DNA of 64,000 bases from assembly GCA_026873275.1 (NCBI GenBank), contig JANTUC010000004.1, positions 2,790,001 to 2,854,000 of the forward strand. The letters are read 5' to 3'. Positions 56,027 to 64,000 of this stretch are shown here, piece by piece. This stretch comes from Pseudopithomyces maydicus. Lineage: Eukaryota > Ascomycota > Dothideomycetes > Pleosporales > Didymosphaeriaceae. The position numbers and the translations under genes were made by a program. The first letter of the stretch is position 1, and each line of letters opens with the position of its first letter. The notes beneath the pieces are model-generated. The model worked only from the letters and a program-made list of their open reading frames with translations, was not told where the DNA came from and made no database searches.

Positions 56027-56073
56027 CGAGCGATCTAAACGATTTAAACGATCTAAGCGATCTAAGCGATGCA
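56027..56073. repeat. GCGATCTAAA-type decamer repeat
   Basis: About five imperfect tandem units: gcgatccgag, cgatctaaa, cgatttaaa, cgatctaag, cgatctaag, cgatgc. Period 9-10. Noncoding. It shares the GCGATC(T) core with the 61 kb minisatellite. Confidence 0.75.
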
Positions 56074-56303
56074 ACCAATGTACTATGACGCAAGATAGTT
56101 GAGTCTTGGAATTTCGGTAGGTAAACATTCAAGTTGGATTAGAAACCATTTTTGTGAAAGCTATATAAGCTTTATCAAAAATCTGAGAAGATCTCATAAC
56201 TTCGTCTCACATTATAAGTGTCCACTACTGTTAGTCAGTAAGAATTTCAGAATTTAGTCACTGTGACAACAGATCCCCAGGGAACCATCGACAAAGTTGA
56301 ATC

Positions 56304-56946
56304 ATGAGTTCCTTCAATGATCACGGACTTCCAGTGGTTAACCTTTCGAACGATGGCTGGTCTACTGAGGATGAAGCTACCGCCACATGCTTCTGTGGAG
56401 CCGTGCAACTGGTCCTGGTGAGTTGATCCATGTTGGGCTTGCCCAGCAAAGCCTGATTCTTTTAGCATTTTTGCTCTCTCTGCTTTGCAATTCCGATTTC
56501 AAAGTCCCCGGACTAATTAATACACATAGCCACTCCAAAAACCTGGTTTAATAAATCGGCATGTCTGCCATTGCATCGACTGCCGGAAGATCGGTTCAGC
56601 ATTCTATCAATCAAACATCACTGTGGCGGACTCACATCTCAAGCACCTCCGCGGCGAGAACAACCTCACTACCTTCAGTGAGTCCGAAACGGTGCGGGCC
56701 AATGCCCGCATGACGAATTATTTTTGCAAGACATGTGGGTCTCTGATGTACCGCCGCGGCGCTCGCTTTCCTGGAATGACGATTCTACGAACTGGTACTG
56801 TTGATGATCTCACCCTCGCGGAGACCAAGTTACGACCGCAGGTAGAACAGTTTATCGAGAGGAGGGTGGCCTGGTCTGCGCCTATAGAGGGAGCGGCGCA
56901 GGTAGAAGGAATGCACCAGCCTTCAGATATTGAGGGCATCCCGTAG
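56304..56946 (+). CDS. GFA-domain (glutathione-dependent formaldehyde-activating, Mss4-like) protein
   Basis: Exon 1 is 56304-56417, the intron 56418-56529 (GTGAGT to ATAG), exon 2 56530-56946. The product is 176 residues. It has the zinc-binding layout of the family: TCFCGAVQL (CxC, about residue 29), VCHCIDCRKIGSAFYQSN (CxCxxC, about 51), and YFCKTCGSLMYRRG (CxxC, about 105). Family members are zinc proteins, a few catalysing S-hydroxymethylglutathione formation, most of unknown substrate. It lies at the left edge of a group with a Zn2Cys6 regulator and two dehydrogenase/reductase genes. Confidence 0.88.
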
Positions 56947-57418
56947 GACACATGTATGGATATGGCCTTCATGCGACTCTGGAAACTGTTGTTCTTTGGA
57001 AGTGAAAAATTATGCCATAACGTTGTACAGAAATTTTTCATCCCCGTAAAACCAAATCAACCCAAATATAGGTGCAAAACCTTTCCAACATGTGACCTTA
57101 TCATTGCTCTTCCTGCCAAACTCAAGTCCATCAATAGCCAGTCTCGTTCCAGCTCTGTATAAATGAAAGTCTGGATAGACAGACATAGAATTGGAATACA
57201 GCTAGTCAAAGCCAAAAGGTTCATCGATGTATTTGCGCTTGGTAATCGTGAATTGTGGTCCTGTCATAGGCGCGTGCAAGATAGTCAGCGCACACTTTTC
57301 CCCCTGTTTTCTTGAAATTCTATTACTGGTTAGTCGGTGTAGGGACGTTCCATCTTGCAAAGCGTTACGTCGCCAAAAGGCTACAGCTACCGCCGCTAAA
57401 TTACTCTTTGCGGGTGCC
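56947..57418. other. Convergent intergenic region
   Basis: 472 bases between the GFA gene and the 3' end of the Zn2Cys6 gene. Short ORFs only. Nothing recognised. Confidence 0.4.
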
Positions 57419-59490
57419 TCAATCATTTGCAGCCAGCAATAATCTGGTTCCGCTAATATGGTCCTGGAGTGCGCGGTCCATGCGAAATTCTTTTACTTCA
57501 GACCACGACACCCAATCCTGCACTATCTGAGTGCTGAACAACCAATCCATTGAAAAAGATCTTGAAAGGACGTTTTCTTCGTCATAAATCTCAATCACTG
57601 GCGTGCAAGGGTTTTCTCCATAGCCGCATTCCCATCGAGCATTGCCAATCAAGCGGTATGTGCTTAGTCCTTCGTAATTTGCGTCACGACCCAACAAAGG
57701 AATTGCAAAATAAGATGTAAAGTGGCGTCCACTTCTCTCGGGGACGAGGTGACAGATGATCCGTTCTGCAGGCTTGGGATAATAATCCGTGATCGAGAGA
57801 GAGGCGCCCCTCATGCGTTCCTCGAACATATGCAGGCAATTCAAGTTCGTCGCAAACGTATGTCCCTTTAGTACGCCTTCTTGTGTTATTCTGTCACACG
57901 AGTCCTTGATCCACTCTAGCCAGGATGGCTGAGGACTGCAAAGACCGATTATATGAAGGACAGGTAAAATGCCAATGTTGACTGCCTCACACGGAATATA
58001 GCGGTCTTCTAATTCGCTCGCGCCAGCAAGACGTGACACAAGAGACGCAGCGTGGCGTAGGGCCTCGTAGAAATAGAATTCAGCAATTAGCTGGGTTTGC
58101 TGTGGGTCGTGACCAAGAAGTGATAATGCCCATTTCACACGAGCAATGTAGAAATTGAAATGTACAGCTGCAACGGATGAGTGTCGGGTGGTGGATGTAT
58201 ACGGCGAAGGTGGCATGGGCATCCCTTGCCATTTGTAGACAAGAAGAGTGTTGAGCGCAGTATCAGTGTCTAACTCTGGTATGAGATGTAGGTGGGAAGT
58301 CTTCCAGTCGTCGAGTTTTTTCTCCAAATGCCAAATGACATCAATCGGCGTATCCCGAGCGTACGTGGCGATGGGACTCCATATAAGTTGTTCGATTTGT
58401 TGATCTTCTGAGACTATGCCGACAAGGCGCTGGATTGCTTCAACCGCAGTGCACGCGCTACGACCATGTTCTCTATGGCCTGAATGGAGAGTTGTCATGC
58501 ACTGCTCATTCGTAACATGTATCCGGTCCAATGGCAGGGCCACGTAACAAGTTTGCCTTAGCGATCTGAAACAAGCCTCCAAAAATCCAAGAACATCCTC
58601 ACGAGGCTTCTCGGGACCGGCTAAGCCAAGATGATTTGATAAATAAGCCGTGAAATAGTGATGCGCTGAGTGTGTGCGGCCGACAAAGGCGGGAATATTC
58701 CCACTCAGAGACTTTTAGTATGTTAGTAAAAGCCACATGTACACACACAGTCAATACATGAAGGCGAATTTGGCAAACAGATAGTACCCAACCCATGCAT
58801 GGTTTGACTTGGAGGACTACAAGTGTAACCCACCTCGAAGTAAGCCATCAAGCAAAGACTCGCCACAAGTAGAACGGGTGTTTCTTTTGCTTCTTCTAAA
58901 TGACTCTCAATATCTTTGAGTGCTTGTATGTATAGCTGAACAGCGGTAATCTTCATATCAAGTCCTGCGGCTTTGTCGCGTTCGTCACGGGACGCCCCCA
59001 GCAGAGCTGCACGGTGTATGTTGCCAAGAGCCACGAGAGTCAAATAAAGATATTCGTGGCCCCAAGCTTCCTGGAAAAGTTCATCTCTCCAGAAATGAAG
59101 GTGATTTTTGGGGAACAGAAGAGGCACTGTTCTCAAGAGTGCTTGATGATAACCCAGTACATGCCTTGCTCCAAAGCCAGGATTTTGACTGGGGCGAGGG
59201 TTGGAAGGAAACGAAACGAGCGAGTTCCGACCAGGTGACAGTTGAAAGTCCGCATCGTTCACAAAAATGGAGTTGGACGGACCAGAATCTGGAGGAAGCG
59301 ACCCGATTGGTGTGGAACTGTCCTCGTGCCTGTTGCTGAGAGGGACAACGACACGTCGTTGCTCATAACCCGCGCATTCTATGTTAGCAGTGAAACAGCG
59401 TCTGCATTGTGGTTTCTGTTCGTCACATTTGACTCGGCGAGCTCTACATGTTAGACAGCCTGTGCGGGCCCTTCGCTTCTTGTCACGCAT
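57419..59490 (-). CDS. Zn2Cys6 fungal-type transcription factor
   Basis: Exon 1 is 59490-58834, the intron 58712-58833 (GTGGGT to AAAAG, 122 nt), exon 2 58711-57419. The product is 649 residues, no frame break. The DNA-binding domain is at residues 12-39 with Cys at 12, 15, 22, 29, 32 and 39 (CLTCRARRVKC..CRRC), preceded by a basic stretch. A linker rich in Ser/Pro follows, then an all-helical region typical of fungal regulators: HVLGYHQALLRTVPLLFPKN, FWRDELFQEAWGHEYLYLTL and VALGNIHRAALLG. The C-terminal half has VHFNFYIARVKWALSLLGHD and LIAEFYFYEALRHAASLVSR. It probably regulates neighbouring or scattered metabolic genes. Position among redox genes makes it a candidate pathway regulator, but this is inference. 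Confidence 0.9.
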
Positions 59491-59640
59491 GGTCTGCTAG
59501 TGATGGCGAGGTGCACATGTGTTTACTTGGCTTCACATGTTCTTCAAAACCAGTGAAACCAAGTCAAGCTAAGCCAAGATAAGAGAGCACGGACAATCCT
59601 AGTTAGGCTAGGCGCTGACTGACTAATCTAAATTCAGATT

Positions 59641-60768
59641 CTAGATGATGACAACAGCTCTTCCTGCAAGTTCCCTCTTGGCGATTTTCTCCGGCAAGTC
59701 CTCTGCTTCTTCCATAGGTATCTTTGAGATATCGCTGCGGATATTGTACTCGGCCGCAACCCTTAACATCTCTTCCATCTCTTCCACACTCGAATGCAGC
59801 GATCCCTTGACGACAATTTCTCGGAACACTAGATTGAAAGCATCAAACATGAAGCCCGATTCTGGTAACCCAACAACTACCGCAGTGGCTCTTGGATGGA
59901 GTTGGTGTAATACCCAATCGTTCACCTCCACATCGTCAGTGCTGATGACCGCGGAATCGAGGCCACTACCTTCCGTGAAGTCGAGGATCTGTTGATTAGC
60001 TTCTGGTCGCTTACGGTTAACATAGAGATCCGGACCCAATCCGTCCGGAATAACAGCGAGGTTGGTAGCATTGTCACGACTGCCAATAGCAACGACGCGG
60101 CAGCCCATCACTTTTGCGAATTGAATCCCCAGAACCCCTAGGCCCCCGACGCCTACGATGGCCATAGTACAGCCCTTGTTCGCCTTAGCTTCAAGAATGG
60201 CCGTCCACATCGTACAACCTGCGCACATCAGTGGCGCCGCCTGCTCTAGCGGCAACCCCTCCGGAATCCGCATGATGGCATCGTCAGACGATAGCATGTA
60301 CTCCGCGAAACCTCCATCTGCCTTTAGGATCCCACCCATAGTCTTAGCTTTGCAATATCTTGCATTCAGCTTGCCCTCATGCTCCGCAGCATACCATTTG
60401 CAGTCAGCACATGAGCCGCATGGGTCCCTGAAGAGGTATACCCCCACACGATCACTGACTTTCCATTTTGCGGAAACTTCAGGCCCCAAGGCCGCGATAG
60501 TGCCCACAGGCTCATGAGAGCCAATGTGTGGGAGTTAAGTGTGGTAGGCTCCCTCGTAAACTTGGTAGTCTGTGTGGCAAAAGCTTGCTGCGGTTATACG
60601 GACTAAGACTTCGTTTCTTTGGGGAATGGGTGTGGGTATTTTCTCAAGCTTGTAGTTCTCGTTGAACTTTCTTCTCGTTAGTTCGAGGACCACTAGACGC
60701 AAGTCTCGCAGGAGTTGACCAACATTGTTAAGCCGGAGGGCTTTCATGTTTCTTGGAATTGACGCCAT
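59641..60768 (-). pseudogene. Zinc-type medium-chain alcohol dehydrogenase interrupted by an in-frame stop
   Basis: The frame is continuous from 60768 to 59641 (375 codons) except for a TAA at 60537-60535. It falls between YQVYEGAYHT and LPHIGSHEPVGTIAALG, where homologs carry Lys or similar. Catalytic zinc ligands are SFCHTDY (Cys) and GSHE (His-Glu). The structural zinc loop is DPCGSCADCKWY to ARYC. Coenzyme binding: AIVGVGGLGVLG. It ends RELAGRAVVII. A segment near residues 17-36 (LLRDLRLVVLELTRRKFNEN) does not look like the family and may be a short unspliced intron containing GAACTAAC, a branch-point-like motif. The stop itself is not removed by any GT-AG intron that keeps the GSHE motif. 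Either a recent nonsense mutation or a base-call substitution. Confidence 0.7.
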
Positions 60769-61389
60769 GATTTTCGAGGCTTATGATTTGTGAAAAGGAT
60801 ATTGTTTTGTACAGATCACTCTTCAGACAAAGGTAGTGAGGAATTGCTGTTGCGAAGACTCAGGTCCAAGACGTAGATGGCTTGATATCTATACATTCCT
60901 CATCCAACACCCGTCATATTACTGTATTCCTAAAATTGCTTGATGATCAATATGGATCTGCAAAAACCTATTGTCGGCATATTGGTAGTTAGATCAACAC
61001 GGAAAATGTATGGATCGAGCTCGGCGAGCGAAGCGATCCGAACGGGCGAAGCGAATTTAACGAGCGAAGCGATCTTGGCGAGCGAAGCGATCTTGACGAG
61101 CAACGCGATCTTAACGAGCAAATCAGCAGTATTCTGGCTGAGTGAGACGATCAACGTGGTTGGATGACAGCCCTGTCAATGGAAGTTGCCTGGACAAGAT
61201 TACAGTTCAATACTTTTTCAGCTTGGCCTGATCTTGAGATATCTATAAGTACTTCCACCATATGCTCCCAGACTAGACGATATCAATGCTCATCCAACAT
61301 TAAAACTCCATTCGCATTAGTTAAATAGAAGCATACTGCAGCCTTTTCTACGTGGTCGATCATCGATTAGTTTCACGCTTGTTGACAGA
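60769..61389. other. Divergent intergenic region with minisatellite
   Basis: 621 bases between the alcohol dehydrogenase and the MDR reductase start codons. Its centre is the tandem repeat at 61019-61124. No gene. Confidence 0.5.
61019..61124. repeat. 18-nt minisatellite (unit like gcgaagcgatcttgacga)
   Basis: Six or so imperfect tandem units of about 18 nt: gcgagcgaagcgatccga, acgggcgaagcgaattta, acgagcgaagcgatcttg, gcgagcgaagcgatcttg, acgagcaacgcgatctta, acgagcaaatcag. It is open in both directions because the unit is a multiple of three, but no flanking coding sequence continues it. Confidence 0.85.
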
Positions 61390-62472
61390 ATGTCTTTCCC
61401 ATCATCCTTTCAAGCCGCTGAGGTGTTGACCCCCAAGGCCGAAATAACCCTAGCTGAGCGCAGTCTGTCCGCTCTGGGGCGCAACGAGGTAGCGATTAAG
61501 ATCACCGCCACCGCAATCAATCCGGTTGATTGGAAAATGCGCGATAACGACGCTTTCCTGGATCAATATCCAGCCATTCTCGGCTCCGACGCAGCGGGCA
61601 TAGTGGCGGCCATCGGGTCTGAGGTCGAGGGTGTTCAAGTCGGCGATCGGGTGTTCTTCCAAGGAATCATTGGGACATACGAATCATCAACTTTCCAGCA
61701 GTACTGCAAGATGCCGGTCGAGCTCATCTCAAAAACACCGGAAAATATTTCCGACGAAGAAGCTGCAGGAGTCTCTCTCGCTACCATGGCTGTGGTAACT
61801 GCATTTTACAGTCAGGATGGGCATGGAATCACGCCACCATGGGAAGATGGTGGTCGAAGATTCGGCCAGGGGAAATCTATCGTCATACTCGGCGGTGCTT
61901 CTTCCGTTGGACAGTATGCTATTCAGTTGGCTCGCCTTTCTGGGTATGAATGTATCGTCACTAATGCCAGTGCCAACAACCACGAGTTTCTAAGAAAACT
62001 TGGGGCCCACGTAGTTCTGGATCGTTCTAATTCCACCCCCGAATCGTTCCTCGCATCATTAGGGGAATTTCCCCTTGATTTCGTTTTTGATGGGATATCG
62101 GTTGCGTCCACCCAGAGACTTGGGGTTGAGATTCTACAGAAAGCGAATGTGTCCAACGGCCACTTGGTCACTGTCCATGTGGTAGTCCCCGACGTTCCGA
62201 ATCCTGAAGCGGTGGCACTCGGTCAAGGCCAAGAACCCCGAGTTGAAATCAGACAGGTTCTGGGTATTGGGAGTTCTCCAGCGTTGCGACCGCTTAGCGA
62301 ATCTCTGGCAAAAGCAATAGGTGGTAAGGACGGATGGATTGCGCAGGGAGTTTTCACTCCAAATCGCCCCCGTGTGGTCGCTGGTGGTCTTGGAGCAGTC
62401 GAACAGGCCTTATCTTTAAATAAAGAGGGTACTTCTGGCAAGAAGATCATACTACGCCCTTTTGATATATAA
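61390..62472 (+). CDS. MDR-family zinc-less enoyl/quinone reductase
   Basis: Intronless, 360 residues, no frame break. Medium-chain dehydrogenase/reductase fold without zinc ligands: RNEVAIKITATAINPVDWKM, YPAILGSDAAGIVAAIGSEV, VQVGDRVFFQG, then the NADPH-binding VILGGASSVGQYAIQLARLS-GYECIVTNAS (G-x-S-S-V-G). LGAHVVLDRSN and the C-terminal VVAGGLGAVEQALSLN with SGKKIILRPF complete the fold. This organisation matches fungal trans-acting enoyl reductases and ToxD/quinone-oxidoreductase-like proteins that often sit in secondary-metabolite clusters. No polyketide synthase is visible in the window. Substrate unknown. Confidence 0.88.
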   Translation: MSFPSSFQAAEVLTPKAEITLAERSLSALGRNEVAIKITATAINPVDWKMRDNDAFLDQYPAILGSDAAGIVAAIGSEVEGVQVGDRVFFQGIIGTYESSTFQQYCKMPVELISKTPENISDEEAAGVSLATMAVVTAFYSQDGHGITPPWEDGGRRFGQGKSIVILGGASSVGQYAIQLARLSGYECIVTNASANNHEFLRKLGAHVVLDRSNSTPESFLASLGEFPLDFVFDGISVASTQRLGVEILQKANVSNGHLVTVHVVVPDVPNPEAVALGQGQEPRVEIRQVLGIGSSPALRPLSESLAKAIGGKDGWIAQGVFTPNRPRVVAGGLGAVEQALSLNKEGTSGKKIILRPFDI

Positions 62473-63618
62473 ACTATTATTTATTTGGATAAAATGTTTT
62501 ACTACTACTTAGGAGGTGCGCCGCTAATAGCAGGGAGAACGGTTGTCTTTTCCCTATCATAGTGTGATAAGTGGAAATTGAATAGCAGTGTGCTGCATGT
62601 CATGTTAGTAAAGACCGCATTTGTTCACCAAACAACCACTTTAAGATAGTTTACTGTAAGAGATACTTTAAATTACTATTTAACATCTGCTTCGTTTTAG
62701 ACAAATTATAATATTCGCTCTTCTCTAGATTTGGCAAAGGTTGCAGTCACTCAGAACTAAATCTTACATAATCGCTTGGATCGCGCTGTCACGTGCTGTC
62801 GTGTGTTCCAAGGTTGGAAGCTCGAAACCTCGAAACCTGGGAACATCACCACCTTAGAACTCTGAAACCTCAGAATGAGTCTTATGAGTTGTGGCCCTGG
62901 AAATCCTGCCTGGTATAAAACCCCCTCATCACCCCGTACCAGATTTGAGCCTAGATTCTCCGTTATTTTTAGACTTCAGGCGTTCCGTAGCGTTGTAAAC
63001 CCTTGGGAGGCAACACCTCTCTGTTTAGGCTCTAAAGACAACAATAAGAAGACTGGCTGAGAACGCTTATTTGCGACGGACCGTCATAGCCGTAAGACAG
63101 CAACTCCTACTGTTGTGAATTTGTAATATGACCATGAGTTTTGAGGGAACGTTGAGAGCATGTAAGAAATCGCCCTGCTGGCTAAGCGATGTGGCAGTGC
63201 GCTTCTGATGTGCACAAGCTTATTAAGTCAGATCGGATGAAAACACTGCCGACCTCGGAACCGCTCAGCTGACTAACGGCGCCCGACAACCCAGATTTTG
63301 AGGATTCGAGCGACATTTTTCTAATACAATGGCAAAATTTGCAGATAAATGATGGTATTCAACAATCCAGCGATGGAGGTAGATACTGGCACTGGTAATG
63401 TGGTGTATGTGCTTCGCACGAAAGTTCGTTCAGCGCATGCTGAAACACGCCCCCACACCCCTGCCCAATGCTTTGATGCGTTGGAGGAATTACCGGCAGC
63501 CGGTGGGTCTGACGCTGGCATGACCCTGGAAGGATTGCTGGGCGGTGGCTAAGAACTAAGTCGTACAACAATTGCAACTCAGCTGCTTTGCCAACAACAC
63601 GACAGCCTTCTCTTCGAG
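62473..63618. other. AT-rich intergenic interval
   Basis: 1.1 kb. Short ORFs (62875-63060, 63349-63552) without protein character. cctcgaaacct and cctcagaa short repeats near 62825-62875. Nothing else recognised. Confidence 0.4.
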
Positions 63619-64000
63619 ATGGCTGAACCAGGGCACCAATCGACGGAGCCCATGGCCATTTATTCACCTCCGTCATATCCAAGGGAAAGGGATGCTTTGA
63701 ATCCGCACAGCGAAAAGCGCGCCAAAGCCGCATCGCACTCAGTAGATTCCTTGAACCAATCCGTGGGAAGCAGTGCTGCGAGCAAAAACTCTACATGTAG
63801 GTTTGCGCGCAAATGCATGGTCACTTTTGCTGAGTAATTTAGCTGCAGAATGGCTTCCTTATACATTACGCCTATCGCTGGTCTGGATTCCCACTGCAAG
63901 TGCGTTGATTCTGGCGCTTGTGGTCGGTCTACTGTACTGGCGGTCATATAACAACAATGGCTTGTGTGCAGAGTCGTCGGCTATCACTGGATGGCGTTTT
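63619..64000 (+). CDS. DUF3433-like multi-pass membrane protein, 5' end only
   Basis: Exon 1 is 63619-63796, the intron 63797-63842 (GTAGGT to TTTAG), exon 2 runs off the window. The hydrophilic Ser/Pro-rich N-terminus (MAEPGHQSTEPMAIYSPPSY) is followed by SAEWLPYTLRLSLVWIP and a first membrane segment TASALILALVVGLLYWRS, then SSAITGWRF at the edge. The W-LPYTLR...L.G...GWRF pattern is that of large fungal membrane proteins of the DUF3433 family. The acceptor at 63842 is chosen because the downstream CAG at 63848 would create an immediate TAA. Function unknown. Confidence 0.65.

Larger units (their letters stand above)
53822..56303. other. Long AT-rich, gene-free interval
   Basis: 2.5 kb. 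From about 54240 it is AT-rich with short ORFs only (54645-54851, 55067-55339), none protein-like. It could include decayed repetitive DNA, but no terminal repeats or transposase/polymerase motifs are visible. A short decamer repeat is listed separately. Confidence 0.5.

Noticed and set aside
61019..61124. Minisatellite considered as a CRISPR array or a coding heptad repeat
   Set aside because: Units are directly adjacent without spacers, so not CRISPR. The open frames have no flanking coding sequence and start or stop just outside the repeat.

Overview
The window is nuclear DNA from a filamentous ascomycete (Pezizomycotina). The evidence is the many spliceosomal introns of about 46-180 nt with GTRNGT donors, RCTRAC-like branch points and YAG acceptors; two HET-domain genes; a Zn2Cys6 regulator; a fungal protoglobin; and fungal versions of TAF13, Utp25, Get1, Kish, Ahc1 and mS23. 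I cannot resolve the class from sequence alone.

Layout. 0-8.2 kb looks accessory: a stand-alone SCA7 zinc-binding ORF, two head-to-head type-B carboxylesterases, a CRAL-TRIO/Sec14 lipid-transfer gene, and a divergent class I terpene cyclase of the type normally fused to a prenyltransferase but here alone. 10.3-24 kb is a conserved housekeeping block: protoglobin, Ahc1-like (ADA histone acetyltransferase), KSH1 (secretory pathway), TAF13 (TFIID), eIF3f and UTP25 (small-subunit rRNA processing). 24-39 kb has an uncharacterised conserved gene, a small Cys protein and two HET-domain genes. The HET genes bracket a second conserved block: a prenyltransferase-alpha-repeat protein, GET1, a mitochondrial PPR protein and mitoribosomal mS23. 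39-54 kb has an MFS transporter, a split tRNA-Pro(UGG), a probable GPI-anchored surface protein, a membrane-anchored pepsin-like protein lacking its first catalytic Asp, a vacuolar amino-acid transporter with a GC-AG intron, and two small fungal proteins. 54-64 kb is AT-richer and accessory: a GFA-type enzyme, a Zn2Cys6 regulator, an alcohol dehydrogenase interrupted by a stop codon, an MDR enoyl/quinone reductase, two short-unit minisatellites, and the 5' end of a DUF3433-like membrane protein cut by the window edge.

The strongest window-wide signal is that at least twelve genes, several probably essential, need one or more single-base insertions to read through. Nearly all sites are G/C runs, and every site whose direction I can determine is a missing base. 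After adding the inferred bases each gene's length is divisible by three and conserved motifs line up. I read this as consensus undercalling of homopolymers rather than mass pseudogenisation. I therefore annotate these as single CDS features and give the break points. Several neighbours are divergent pairs (esterase/esterase, Sec14/cyclase, KSH1/TAF13, eIF3f/UTP25, PPTA/GET1, PPR/mS23), and the last pair are both mitochondrial.
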